NCBI GenBank assembly: GCA_963728765.1
Contig: CAVSKX010000002.1
Coordinates: 62,001 to 126,000, forward strand
Source: AC-32 sp963728765
GTDB taxonomy: Bacteria; Actinomycetota; Thermoleophilia; Gaiellales; Gaiellaceae
Length of the DNA: 64,000 nt
Direction: 5' to 3'
The notes under the pieces were generated by a model. That model made no database searches, was not told the DNA's origin, and saw nothing but the letters and a program-made list of their open reading frames with translations. The position numbers were made by a program, and so were the translations under genes. Of the stretch, positions 50,431 to 59,008 are shown in pieces. Position 1 is the stretch's first letter. The number at the start of each line of letters is the position of its first letter.

Positions 50431-51435
50431 ATGGCCACGAGCATCGCCGCTAGAGGGTGGATCCCACATCGCCGAGCTTCAGTCGCGATCACGGATCCGT
50501 TCGTCCCGAGCTACTGGGACCGCCGCCAGAGAAACCCTGAGCTGGCCAAGGCGCTTTCGCTGATTCAGGGGTACGTCGGCGAGGCGCGAAACCTCCTCGA
50601 CCTCGACGATGTAGACGCGCCGCTTCGGACCGCGGAGGTCCGGGAGCGCCTCCGCGATCTGCTGACCCGAGATGTCAGGAAGCTCTCGATCGATTCCGCC
50701 TGGGAGCTCGCCAATCAACTCAAGCGCGAGCTCCTGTTCCTCGGCGATGTCTCCTACGTCTGGACGCAGCTCGAGTACGAAGCGCTGCGCAACAAGAAAC
50801 CGAACAAGTGGCACCGCTGGAACGATCACCTCCCGCCGAAGAAGCTGAATGTGCTGCTCGACGCGCGCACGAACGGCCCCGTCGACCCGAAGACGCAACT
50901 CGAGGCCGTGCGGTCGCTGCGCGTGCTGTACGGGCTACGCGCCGAGGCGGGGCTGGAGCGTCGGGCACGTGCGGCACAGAAGTGCCATTACCTCACGATG
51001 CTGATCCCGATCCTGCTCGTGCTGCAGGTGGCGTTGGGTGCGGCGATCTACGAGGTCGGCAGGAGTGACATGTGGAAGCAGATCGCCCTCGCCGGCAGCG
51101 CGGGTGCGCTCGGTGCAGCCCTGAGCGGGATCTTCCGCGTCCGCGACCGGCTCGTCGAGCTCGACGACCTGCGCTCGTTCTGGCCGGCCATGCGGATTCA
51201 GCCTTTGATCGGCGCAACCGCAGGGCTCGTGACCCTTCTCGTGCTCGAGAGCGGCGCCGTCCAGTTAGGAGGAGGCGCTGCACAGCGGACGCCGTGGGCT
51301 GCGGTGGCGCTGTTCACCTTCGTGGCCGGGTTTTCGGAGCCCTTCTTCCTCGGTCTCGTCCGGCGGGTGGCAGTCGTCCCCGACCAGGACGCAACGGTCA
51401 CGACGCCGGGCCAAGCGCCCTCACACGCGACTTAG
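50431..51435 (+). CDS. Predicted membrane protein of unknown function
   Basis: 334 residues. The first 190 are soluble and charged (many Arg/Lys/Asp/Glu, helical), followed by four hydrophobic segments (about 193-214, 222-240, 258-276, 290-310). A perfect TTGACA at 50400-50405 lies upstream but no convincing -10. No family recognised. Ends with a Thr/Ala-rich tail. A terminator hairpin follows the stop. Confidence 0.6.
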   Translation: MATSIAARGWIPHRRASVAITDPFVPSYWDRRQRNPELAKALSLIQGYVGEARNLLDLDDVDAPLRTAEVRERLRDLLTRDVRKLSIDSAWELANQLKRELLFLGDVSYVWTQLEYEALRNKKPNKWHRWNDHLPPKKLNVLLDARTNGPVDPKTQLEAVRSLRVLYGLRAEAGLERRARAAQKCHYLTMLIPILLVLQVALGAAIYEVGRSDMWKQIALAGSAGALGAALSGIFRVRDRLVELDDLRSFWPAMRIQPLIGATAGLVTLLVLESGAVQLGGGAAQRTPWAAVALFTFVAGFSEPFFLGLVRRVAVVPDQDATVTTPGQAPSHAT

Positions 51436-51441
51436 ACCCGC

Positions 51442-51466
51442 CCGCGCCCGACATGTGCGGGCGCGG
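51442..51466 (+). terminator. Hairpin terminator after the membrane gene
   Basis: 9-bp perfect inverted repeat CCGCGCCCG / CGGGCGCGG with a 7-base loop starting 7 bases past the stop. Confidence 0.55.
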
Positions 51467-51609
51467 CCAAGTCCGATCGGGTCGACACCGTCCCGTTAGT
51501 CGCGCGCAGCGCGTGAGCCCGACGAGGGGGCACACGGGGGAAACCGGAGCTTCCCCGTGAAACGAGCAAGCGGCGCGTAAGGCCGCCGCGAAGTGGAGCT
51601 AGCCGACTC

Positions 51610-52503
51610 TCAGGTCGGAACGGGCACTTCTTCTTCCTCGTCAACACGGTCCATGGAGTGTGCCAGCTCGGCGACGTGGGGGAAGAGGAGGGAGCCGATC
51701 GCGTCGTCGAAGACGTTGCGGCCGGGGAAGGAGTACTCGGCGGTGAAGTCGACGCAACCGTTCAGTTCGAGCACGACGTAGCCGTTCGGTGACGGGAGCA
51801 GGTCGACCCCAACGAGGTCCGCGCCGATCGCGGCCGCCGCCGAGACTGCGATCCTGGCCGCGTTCGCGGACGGTATGGCGGGAATGCGGATTCCGCCGAG
51901 CGCGACGTTGGTGCGCCACTCGCCTGGCGCCGGCTGTCGGCTGATCGCGCCAACGACCTCGCCGCATGCGACGAGGACGCGAAGGTCGTAGCTCGGCGGC
52001 GGCAGCAGCTCCTGAACGAGCAACCCGTGCCGTTGAAACCAGGGGCGCTTGGACAGGCTCGCGAATGCGCGTTGCAGCTGTCGGCGCGAGTCGCACCGCA
52101 CGACGTCCGCGCCCCAGCTGCCGAAACGCGGCTTGAGCACGACCGGGACGATGTAGGCGGGAGGAGCGCCGTGCGGCGGGATGTGGAGCGTGCGCGGGTG
52201 CGGTAGCCCGTGGCGGGTGAGTCGCGTCGCCGTCTCGAGCTTGTCGTGCGCGCCGAGGAGGGCGTCGGCACGGTTGAGCACGTCGAAACCTGCCTGCTCG
52301 AGCCGGCGAAGCGGTTCGAGGCCGGATTCGATCCCGTCGAGCGTCGGGCGGACGTCGACGCGGCCGAGCACGATCTCGTTCCGGCGCGCCCGCCGAAATG
52401 CCGCCTCTGCCGGCAGCAGGCGCGCCTGCACGTTTCGCTCGCGCGCCGCGTCGAGGAGGCCGACGTTCGGCGGCGTCAGCCGGCCTGCGATCAGGAGGGC
52501 CAT
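51610..52503 (-). CDS. RimK-like ATP-grasp ligase, paralogue 2
   Basis: 297 residues. Same layout as the protein at 5976-6806: AHDKLETATRL, PVVLKPRFGSWGADV, LLVQELLPP, RVLVACGEVVGAISR, PGEWRTNVALGG, GVDLLPSPNGYVVLELNG. The C-terminus adds an acidic tail (RVDEEEEVPVPT) that the other copy lacks. Acid-amine ligase of unknown substrate. Divergent from the OmpR-type sensor kinase. Nearest other genes give no substrate clue. Confidence 0.78.
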   Translation of the reverse strand: MALLIAGRLTPPNVGLLDAARERNVQARLLPAEAAFRRARRNEIVLGRVDVRPTLDGIESGLEPLRRLEQAGFDVLNRADALLGAHDKLETATRLTRHGLPHPRTLHIPPHGAPPAYIVPVVLKPRFGSWGADVVRCDSRRQLQRAFASLSKRPWFQRHGLLVQELLPPPSYDLRVLVACGEVVGAISRQPAPGEWRTNVALGGIRIPAIPSANAARIAVSAAAAIGADLVGVDLLPSPNGYVVLELNGCVDFTAEYSFPGRNVFDDAIGSLLFPHVAELAHSMDRVDEEEEVPVPT

Positions 52504-52596
52504 ACCGCGATCGTTGCCCGGCGGCGTCAGCGAGTCGTCAGACGGATGTCAAGGTTCGCTAACCGCTCGTCCGAGGCGCGGAGGCGTGGCGATACT

Positions 52597-52631
52597 GTTC
52601 GCATGCCCCGCATCGGCGTTCGCATGCCCCG
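52597..52631 (+). repeat. 21-bp-period tandem repeat at the start of the kinase gene
   Basis: GTTCGCATGCCCCG occurs at 52597-52610 and 52618-52631. It encodes MPRIGVRMPRVRM, so the gene has four in-frame ATG codons (52603, 52624, 52639, 52645) within 45 bases. Confidence 0.6.
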
Positions 52632-54342
52632 TGTTCGGATGAGTATGCGCTGGTGGCTCGGCCTGACGTTCGCGGCGATCGCAGCGCTGACGGCCTTCTC
52701 GGTCGCGGAGGTGTTCAACCGCCGTGCGGCGTCGGCGCTGCGTGACCAGGCAGAGGAGCTCGCGATCGGCCAGAGCGTGTCGGCGGCGCGCGTCGTGGCG
52801 AAGGCGCGGACGCAAGGCAATCTCGCCGACTCGGTTCCCGTCATCGCGGCTCGTCGGCGGTTCTCGCTCTACGTCTTTGCGGCCGACGGGCAGCCGCTCA
52901 CCCCCGGAGTCTCGCGCGGCGTGCCGTTCGCGAAGGTTCCGGAGGGGCCGCGGGCGCTGCGGGCGGGCCTTCGCGACGAGCGCTTTGTCGACACGGTCGA
53001 CGGCGGACACTCGTTCGTGATCGCGCTGCAGCTGCCGGGGGAGTCCGGGGCGATCGTCTCGTACGCGCGGCGGCCGGAGTTGCTGAGCGAGTTGGGGATC
53101 GTTCAGGACCAGATCCTCGATGCCGCGTTGATCGCCGTCGCCGTAGGTGGGCTCGTCGGCCTTCTGGTGGCGATGGTGATCGCGGGACGCCTGCGGCGGA
53201 TCGCGGGCGCGGCCGCCCGCATCGAGGCGGGAGCGTTCGACGAGCCGCTCGGGTCGCCGTTCGGCGACGAGGTCGGCGCGCTCGCCGAGACGATCGACCA
53301 GATGCGTGAACGCTTGCGCGAGTCGTTCGGCCGGCTCGGAGAGGAACGAGACCGGCTCCAGCAGGTGCTCGAGGGGCTCCAGGAGGGCGTGATCGCAGTG
53401 GACGCCGGACTGCGGATCTCCTTCGCGAACCCGGCCGCGCCGATACTCGTGACCGGCCGCCCTCTCACGGTCGGGGCACCCCTGCCCGATCCGTGGCCCG
53501 ACTTCCCGCTCCGCGCGTTCGCCGCGCATCTGTTCGAGGGGATCGATCGTCCGGCGCAGGGACGGGTCGTCGAAGAAGAGCGGACGATCGCCGTGGTGGG
53601 CGTCCCTCCCCGCAGTGGTTCCGATGCGCTCCTCGTTCTTGCCGACGTCACCGAACGCGAGCGTCGGGAACGGGCGGAACGCGAGTTCGTCGCCAATGCC
53701 GCCCACGAGCTGGGAACGCCGCTGACCGCGATCGCGACGTCGCTCGAGGTGCTCCGGGCCGGAGCAAAGGACGATCCGGCTGAGCTCGACCGTTTCCTCG
53801 AGCTGATCGAGCGGCAGACGTCCCGCCTGAGCAGGCTGCGGCGGGCGCTGCTCACGCTCGCCCGGGCGCAGACTCGCCAGGAACCCCTCCAGCTGGAGCC
53901 CGTCGCGGTCAGCCCGCTGCTCGAGGCAGTCGCCGACGAGCTGCGTTCGGTCGGCGCCGACGTGAACGTCGTCGTCGATGCTCCCGAGGAGCTCAGCGTA
54001 CTCGCTCATCCGGAGCTCGTCGAGCAGATCATCTTCAACCTCGCCGAGAACGCGCTCCGGCACGGGTCGGCGACTCAGGTCGAGGTCGCGGCGCGCGCGC
54101 TCGACGGTCGGGCGGCCGTGATCGAGGTGTCGGACAACGGCACGGGCGTTCGCGCCGCGGAGCGCGATCGGCTCTTCGACCGCTTCTACCGCGGCTCGAA
54201 GCAAGGGGAAGGGTTCGGCCTGGGGCTCGCGATCGTCCGCGAGGTCGTGCGGGCTCTCGGCGGAACGATCGAGCTCGACTCGTCGTCGGAGGGCACCGTC
54301 GTCCAGGTCACGCTCGCCCGGGCGGAGGCGCGCGTCGCGTGA
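52603..54342 (+). CDS. OmpR-partner sensor histidine kinase with PAS-like domain
   Basis: 579 residues if ATG 52603 is used; 52624, 52639 and 52645 are alternatives. TM1 (about 18-38), an external sensor of about 125 residues, TM2 (about 168-190), HAMP, a PAS-like domain (LQEGVIAVDAGLRISFANPAAPILVTGRPL), HisKA with the phospho-His in FVANAAHELGTPLTAIATSLEVL, and HATPase (NLAENALRHG, DNGTGV, GFGLGLAIV). HELGTPL has Gly where most kinases have Arg. Stop overlaps the regulator start (GTGA). Signal unknown. Confidence 0.92.
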   Translation: MPRIGVRMPRVRMSMRWWLGLTFAAIAALTAFSVAEVFNRRAASALRDQAEELAIGQSVSAARVVAKARTQGNLADSVPVIAARRRFSLYVFAADGQPLTPGVSRGVPFAKVPEGPRALRAGLRDERFVDTVDGGHSFVIALQLPGESGAIVSYARRPELLSELGIVQDQILDAALIAVAVGGLVGLLVAMVIAGRLRRIAGAAARIEAGAFDEPLGSPFGDEVGALAETIDQMRERLRESFGRLGEERDRLQQVLEGLQEGVIAVDAGLRISFANPAAPILVTGRPLTVGAPLPDPWPDFPLRAFAAHLFEGIDRPAQGRVVEEERTIAVVGVPPRSGSDALLVLADVTERERRERAEREFVANAAHELGTPLTAIATSLEVLRAGAKDDPAELDRFLELIERQTSRLSRLRRALLTLARAQTRQEPLQLEPVAVSPLLEAVADELRSVGADVNVVVDAPEELSVLAHPELVEQIIFNLAENALRHGSATQVEVAARALDGRAAVIEVSDNGTGVRAAERDRLFDRFYRGSKQGEGFGLGLAIVREVVRALGGTIELDSSSEGTVVQVTLARAEARVA

Positions 54343-55031
54343 GCCCCCGCATCCTGCTCGCCGACGACGAGCCTGACATCGTGACGCCGGTCACCTACGC
54401 GCTCCGCTCGGAGGGCTTCGAGGTGGATGCCGTCGGCGACGGTGAGCAAGCGCTCGCTGCCGGGCGAACGGGCGACTACGACCTCGTGATCCTCGACGTG
54501 ATGATGCCGAAGCTCCCCGGCACCGACGTCTGCCGCCTCTTGCGCGCCGAGACCATCGTCCCGATCATCATGCTGACCGCAAAGGACGCCGAGATCGACC
54601 GGGTGCTGGGTCTCGAGCTCGGCGCGGACGACTACGTCACCAAGCCGTTCTCGACCCGCGAGCTCACGAGCAGGATCCGCGCCGTCCTACGGCGCCGCGA
54701 CCTCGATCGGTCTGCCTCGACCGGCACGGAGGTGCAGGCGGGTGACATCTGGATCGACCTCGCGTCCCACCGCGTGAAGGTCGCCGGCCGCGAGGTGCGG
54801 CTGACGCCGTCCGAGTTCAAGGTGCTCCTCTTGCTCGCGCGCGAACCGAACCGGGTGTTCAGCCGCTGGCAGATCATGGAGCACCTCTGGGATGCCGCCT
54901 ACGTCGGTACGGCGCGTGCGGCCGACGTCCACGTCTCGAATCTCCGAAGCAAGATCGAGGACGACGTCTCACAGCCGCGAAGGATCGTGACGGTGCGAGA
55001 AGCGGGCTACAAGCTCGTCCCGGTCGCGTGA
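54339..55031 (+). CDS. OmpR/PhoB-family response regulator
   Basis: 230 residues. Receiver with DDEPD, phospho-Asp in LVILDVMMPKLPG, Thr in IIMLTAKD and Lys in DYVTKPFS; C-terminal winged helix (EVRLTPSEFKVLLLLAREPNRVFSRWQIMEHLWD ... VHVSNLRSKIEDD ... REAGYKL). GTG start coupled to the kinase. Likely transcription target not visible here. Confidence 0.95.
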   Translation: MSPRILLADDEPDIVTPVTYALRSEGFEVDAVGDGEQALAAGRTGDYDLVILDVMMPKLPGTDVCRLLRAETIVPIIMLTAKDAEIDRVLGLELGADDYVTKPFSTRELTSRIRAVLRRRDLDRSASTGTEVQAGDIWIDLASHRVKVAGREVRLTPSEFKVLLLLAREPNRVFSRWQIMEHLWDAAYVGTARAADVHVSNLRSKIEDDVSQPRRIVTVREAGYKLVPVA

Positions 55032-55087
55032 GCGCTCCTTGACATGCTCTTAGCCCGTCGTTGACACACAGCGGCTACCGTCGAAGC

Positions 55088-55369
55088 GTGGGCGACACAC
55101 CGGATACCGACACGTTGCTCGCGTTCACCTGTGGTTTCGCGGTCGAGGCCGAAGATGGTCCGGTCGGCGTCGTCGAGACACCCCTGTTTCCGCCCGACCG
55201 CAGCGAGCCCGACTTCCTCGTGCTCCGCGTCGGACGCATCCTCCCTCGCCGGCCAGTTATCCATGCGGCGCTCGTCGAGGGCGTCGACCCGAAGAGGAGG
55301 GTTGTCCGCATCCACGGCCGCCGCGCCGAGATCGCGCACGTGCCCGAACACCTGCCGCTCGCGATGTGA
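55088..55369 (+). CDS. Small PRC-barrel-like protein
   Basis: 93 residues from GTG 55088; the in-frame TTG at 55061 is the first base of a TTGACA box and is discounted. Short beta-rich sequence with GFAVEAEDGPVGVVETPLFPPDRSEPDFLVLRVG and a basic C-terminus, suggestive of a PRC-barrel fold. The assignment is weak. It follows the OmpR-type regulator on the same strand, with its own likely promoter region. Confidence 0.5.
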   Translation: MGDTPDTDTLLAFTCGFAVEAEDGPVGVVETPLFPPDRSEPDFLVLRVGRILPRRPVIHAALVEGVDPKRRVVRIHGRRAEIAHVPEHLPLAM

Positions 55370-55388
55370 GCGGAACCATCCTGCGGAG

Positions 55389-55766
55389 TCAAGCGCGCAG
55401 GAGCCTGAGGACGGCGAGCATTCGTTCCCACGCCGTCGGTAACGTCGCCAGGCCAGGCGACGACTGCTTCCGACGTCGGTCGCGCCTGAGCGGACGACCG
55501 ACGCATTTCCACGTGCAGCTGAGCACAGCGGATGTTCGCCAACGGCACACGGCTGGCACCACCACGGCCAGCGCGAGGTGCTCGGTCACGTCCTGCGCGG
55601 ACGCGTCCGCGGAAGCGCGGCGCGGACCGGCGCGCGCGCGGATCAACATCGCACGCTCGGTCGCGAAGGCGAGGAATCGATCGATCCCGGCTGTTCCCTC
55701 GACCGGCCGCAGCCCGTCGCGCGCGGCGGCGGAGACGACAGGCGATGTGGCCGCTTCACGGCTCAT
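55389..55766 (-). CDS. Hypothetical protein in the decayed zone
   Basis: 125 residues, ATG 55766 with a good SD (GAGGAGGG) 10 bases after the stop of the FAD-linked oxidase remnant. The residues show no known family. Rich in Arg/Ala; it may be a frame opened by neighbouring decay rather than a working gene. Confidence 0.3.
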   Translation of the reverse strand: MSREAATSPVVSAAARDGLRPVEGTAGIDRFLAFATERAMLIRARAGPRRASADASAQDVTEHLALAVVVPAVCRWRTSAVLSCTWKCVGRPLRRDRRRKQSSPGLATLPTAWERMLAVLRLLRA

Positions 55767-55776
55767 GGAGCCCTCC

Positions 55777-55948
55777 TCAGCCCACGGTCGCCGCGGGCGC
55801 AATGTTCTGGTTGTGGTGGAAGACGTTGTCGGGGTCGTAGCGCCGTTTGATCTCCGCCAGCCGTTTCCCGTTCCCGCCGTAGGCCGCCGCGAGCGCATCC
55901 GCGTCCTCGTCTGCGTCGTAGTAGTTGAGCCAGCGGCCGTCGGCTCGG
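55777..55948 (-). pseudogene. 3' remnant of an FAD-linked oxidase (berberine-bridge C-terminus)
   Basis: The last about 55 codons of a BBE-domain oxidase survive: GRWLNYYDADEDADALAAAYGGNGKRLAEIKRRYDPDNVFHHNQNI. This ending (YxxLxxxKxxYDPxNxFxxNQNI) is diagnostic. Everything upstream (FAD-binding domain) is gone: the frame meets unrelated DNA at about 55948 where an oppositely oriented epimerase remnant begins. Confidence 0.7.
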
Positions 55949-56147
55949 TGGGGCCCGGCTGCTCGCAGGCGAGACGGTGGTTGTGATGTCCACCGAAGCC
56001 CGCGGCGCCTCCAACGCGAAGGCGAAGCGCGAGCTCGGCTGGACGCCGCGCTACTCCAGCTGGCGGCAAGGCTTTGCCGCGGCATACGCGCACGGAACGG
56101 CACGGAACGAACTCGCCGCCCGCAGGGCGAACCGGCGCGCCGCCTGA
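55944..56147 (+). pseudogene. 3' remnant of an NAD-dependent epimerase/dehydratase
   Basis: About 68 codons: LLAGETVVVMSTEARGASNAKAKRELGW then TPRYSSWRQGF, stopping at 56147. RGASNAKAKRELGWxPRYxSWRQGF is the recognisable C-terminus of SDR-type NAD epimerases. The 5' part is missing. It abuts the FAD-linked oxidase remnant on the other strand, so the two tails meet at a rearrangement point near 55945. Confidence 0.7.
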
Positions 56148-56148
56148 T

Positions 56149-56751
56149 TCATGGTCTCAGGAGCGCGCGCAGGGTGTTGAGGGCCGCCGCGGCGTCAAGC
56201 TCGGGGTCGAGGCGCGCATGCAGGAAGAGGCCGTCACCGACGGCGCCGAGGAGCGTCGCGAGCGCCTCGGGGGACGTGCCGGCGGGAGCCGTGCCCTGTT
56301 CCTGCCCCGCTCTGGCGATGTCGGCCACGCCGCGCCGGAAGTCGCGCAACAGCGCGGCCATGCGCTCGCGCAGCACGGGGTTTCGCTCCGACTCGAGCAT
56401 CGCCTCGATCCCGACCTTCGCGACGAGTTCTTGATCCCCGCTCTGCTGGCCGAGCCACGGCTCGAACAGCGCCGCCAGGTCCGGCAGCGTCTCGAGCGCG
56501 CCCAGCTCGGCGATCGGGAACGCCTGCTCGAAGACGTGCAGCGCCGCCTCGGTGAGCAGCTCTTGCTTGCCCCGGAAGTGGTAGCTGACGGCTCCGTGCG
56601 GCAAGCCCGCCCGCTCGGCAACGGCGCGGGTCGTGACGCGCCCCCAGCCGACCTCGGCGATCAGCTCGGCGGCGGCCCGAAGCAGCCGCAGCCGCGTCTC
56701 CACGGAGCCTGAGGAGCGTTTGCTAACGTCTTGTCCAGATGGACTGTCCAT
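56149..56751 (-). CDS. TetR-family repressor of the DrrAB-type exporter
   Basis: 200 residues from ATG 56751, which lies inside the operator; a frame extending to 56802 runs into the divergent gene. HTH: TRLRLLRAAAELIAEVGWGRVTTRAVAERAGLPHGAVSYHFRGKQELL. The C-terminal part is a ligand-binding TetR_C-like helical domain. No SD precedes the ATG, consistent with a leaderless message whose -10 (TAGAAT on the minus strand) is seven bases upstream. Represses itself and drrAB, inferred. Confidence 0.9.
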   Translation of the reverse strand: MDSPSGQDVSKRSSGSVETRLRLLRAAAELIAEVGWGRVTTRAVAERAGLPHGAVSYHFRGKQELLTEAALHVFEQAFPIAELGALETLPDLAALFEPWLGQQSGDQELVAKVGIEAMLESERNPVLRERMAALLRDFRRGVADIARAGQEQGTAPAGTSPEALATLLGAVGDGLFLHARLDPELDAAAALNTLRALLRP

Positions 56752-56758
56752 ATGGACA
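56732..56758. promoter_or_regulatory. Tandem TetR operator with the repressor start codon inside
   Basis: TGTCCAGATGGAC and TGTCCATATGGAC stand side by side (13-bp period). The second gives a perfect 14-bp palindrome TGTCCATATGGACA (56745-56758). The TetR ATG is the complement of CAT at 56749-56751, at the centre of that palindrome. 20 bases to the DrrA start on the other side. Confidence 0.75.
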
Positions 56759-56777
56759 ATTCTAACGGAGGGAGACG

Positions 56778-57773
56778 ATGACACCAGCGCCACCGCTCGC
56801 AATCGAAGCTTCAGGACTCACCAAGCGGTTCCGCGAGACCCGCGCCGTCGACGCCCTCGACCTCGCCGTGCCCGAGGGGCTCGTTTACGGGTTACTTGGC
56901 CCGAACGGGGCGGGGAAGACCACGACGATCCGGATGCTGGCCACGCTCTTGCGACCGGACTCGGGGACGGCGCGCGTGTTCGGTCGCGACGTCGTGCGCG
57001 AGCCGGACGCCGTGCGCCGGCACATCAGCCTCACCGGGCAGTTCGCCTCGCTCGACAGCGAGCTGACCGGGGTCGAGAACCTGGTGCTGCTGAGCCGGCT
57101 GCTCGGTTTCTCGCGCCGTGACGCCAAGGCACGCGTCAACGAGCTCTTCGAGACCTTCGATCTCGCCGAGGCCGGACGCCGGCAGGTGCGCACGCTCTCA
57201 GGCGGGATGCGCCGTCGGCTCGACATCGCGGCCAGCTTGATCGTGCGGCCCGACCTGCTCTTCCTCGACGAGCCGACAACCGGGCTCGACCCGCGCAGCC
57301 GCCAGCAGACCTGGCAGATCGTGCGCGCAATCGTCGCCGACGGGACAACCGTCGTTCTGACAACCCAGTACCTCGACGAGGCGGACCGCCTCTCCGACCG
57401 GATCGCCGTCATCGACCACGGCCGGGTGATCGCCGAGGGGACGAGCGCCGAGCTGAAAGGCACGGTCGGCGCGGGCACGCTGCGCCTGCGGCTGCTCGAC
57501 GCCAGGCGGCGCGACGAGGCCGAGCGCATCTTCGCGCGCACGCTCGACGCTTCCGTCCACCTTGACTCCGACCCCAATACCCTTTCTGCCCGGATCAGCG
57601 CGCCGAACGGCGACCTCGGAGCCGAATCCACGAGAGCACTTGCCGAGCTTGCCGCCGCCGGCGTCACCGTGAGTCAGTTCGCCCTCGACCAGCCCACGCT
57701 CGACGAGGCCTTCCTCGCCCTGACCGGCCAGACCGCCGAACACGAACGCACCAACGCGAAGGAGCCGGCATGA
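56778..57773 (+). CDS. DrrA-type ABC exporter ATPase
   Basis: 331 residues. SD GGAGGGAG. Walker A GPNGAGKTT, signature LSGGMRRRLDIAASLI, Walker B LLFLDEPTTGLD, H-loop LTTQYLDEADRL, and the C-terminal domain typical of daunorubicin-resistance-type ATPases (DLGAESTRALAELAAAGVTVSQFALDQPTLDEAFLALTG). With the membrane subunit it exports drugs or lipids. Divergent from the TetR gene; stop overlaps the next start (ATGA). Confidence 0.95.
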   Translation: MTPAPPLAIEASGLTKRFRETRAVDALDLAVPEGLVYGLLGPNGAGKTTTIRMLATLLRPDSGTARVFGRDVVREPDAVRRHISLTGQFASLDSELTGVENLVLLSRLLGFSRRDAKARVNELFETFDLAEAGRRQVRTLSGGMRRRLDIAASLIVRPDLLFLDEPTTGLDPRSRQQTWQIVRAIVADGTTVVLTTQYLDEADRLSDRIAVIDHGRVIAEGTSAELKGTVGAGTLRLRLLDARRRDEAERIFARTLDASVHLDSDPNTLSARISAPNGDLGAESTRALAELAAAGVTVSQFALDQPTLDEAFLALTGQTAEHERTNAKEPA

Positions 57774-58555
57774 ACGTCGAAGCCGCCCAACGCCGGCCCG
57801 CGACCCCGCTCTCCGCCTCGCTGACCTTCGCCTGGCGGGCGATCCTCAAGCTCAAGCACGTGCCCGAGGAGCTGGGCGACGTGATCGGGATCCCGATCCT
57901 CTTCACGCTCATGTTCACCTACTTGTTCGGCGGCGCGCTCGCCGGCTCGACCGGGGACTACCTACAGTTCCTGCTCCCCGGCACCCTCGTCCTCGCCGTC
58001 GTCCTGGTCACGATCTACACCGGGGTCACCCTGAACACCGATCTCGCCAGCGGCGCCTTCGACCGCTTCCGCTCGATGCCGATCTGGCGGCCTGCCCCGA
58101 TCATCGGCGGCCTGATCGGCGACACCGGCCGCTACCTGCTCGCGTCGGCGCTCGTGATCGGGCTCGGCCTGTTGATGGGCTATGACCCGCACGGCGGAGC
58201 CGGCGGTGTGCTCGCTGCAGTTGCCCTGCTGCTCGCGTTTGGTTTCGGGCTCGGCTGGCTGTGGAGCACGGTCGGCCTTGTCATGCGCTCGCCGCGAGCG
58301 ATCATGAGCATCGGCCTGACGATCCTTTTCCCGCTCACCTTCGCGAGCAACGTCTTCGTCGAGCCCGCGACGATGCCGGGCTGGCTGCACAGCCTCGTCG
58401 ATCTCAACCCGATCTCCCACCTCGTCACCGCCGAGCGTGGGCTGATGAACGGCAACCCGGTTGCGTCGCAAATCGTCTGGGTGCTGGCCGCGAGCGCCAT
58501 GCTCACTGCCTTGTTCGCTCCACTCACGATGCGCCTGTACCGCAACAAGGGCTAG
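57770..58555 (+). CDS. DrrB-type ABC-2 exporter permease
   Basis: 261 residues with six helices. Includes the conserved ABC-2 signature LVMRSPRAIMSIGLTILFPLTFASNVFVEPATMPGWLH and NPISHLVTAERGLM. Channel subunit for the ATPase before it. Substrate unknown; the TetR regulator suggests inducible multidrug efflux. Confidence 0.93.
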   Translation: MNVEAAQRRPATPLSASLTFAWRAILKLKHVPEELGDVIGIPILFTLMFTYLFGGALAGSTGDYLQFLLPGTLVLAVVLVTIYTGVTLNTDLASGAFDRFRSMPIWRPAPIIGGLIGDTGRYLLASALVIGLGLLMGYDPHGGAGGVLAAVALLLAFGFGLGWLWSTVGLVMRSPRAIMSIGLTILFPLTFASNVFVEPATMPGWLHSLVDLNPISHLVTAERGLMNGNPVASQIVWVLAASAMLTALFAPLTMRLYRNKG

Positions 58556-58607
58556 CACCTGGCCGCGCGGACGTTTCTCGCCGCCGGCGCGCGGCCTCGC
58601 CCTGAAC

Positions 58608-58850
58608 ATGTCGCCGGAATCGGCAGAGCTGGTCGGCTGGATCTTCCTGGCTCTCGGGTTCGCGAGTGCGCTCGTGATCGTGGCCGACGAGCTCCTTCTC
58701 GGCTACCGCCAGCAGATGTGGATCATGAATCTCGTCCACCCGATCACCGCGCTCTACTGGGGCCCCGTCTGGCTCTGGCTGTACAAGGAGTGGGTGGCCG
58801 ACTGTTTCACCAGTCATTCAAGGCGACGCCAGGGAGCCGCACCGTCCTGA
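58608..58850 (+). pseudogene. Truncated DUF4396-type membrane protein
   Basis: 80 residues from ATG 58608. Two hydrophobic segments and the motif GYRQQMWIMNLVHPITALYWGPVWLWLYKEW, the N-terminal hallmark of DUF4396 proteins. The rest of the family (a further stretch with conserved His/Cys) is absent; after KEWVADCFTSHS the frame stops. Could be a short functional variant, but truncation is more likely given the decayed surroundings. Confidence 0.5.
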
Positions 58851-59008
58851 GCTCGGGGGAACGACCGGTCGCACACGGCGGACGCCTTGTCGTTTCATGC
58901 TCGGCGCCGCCGACTTCGTCGAAAGCCCAAATGGCGGGAAGAAGGGATTCCCGCTCGAGATCGGCGGCCGCCGGAGGGAAGTCCCCCGGCGGCCGCAGCG
59001 GCCGCCCC

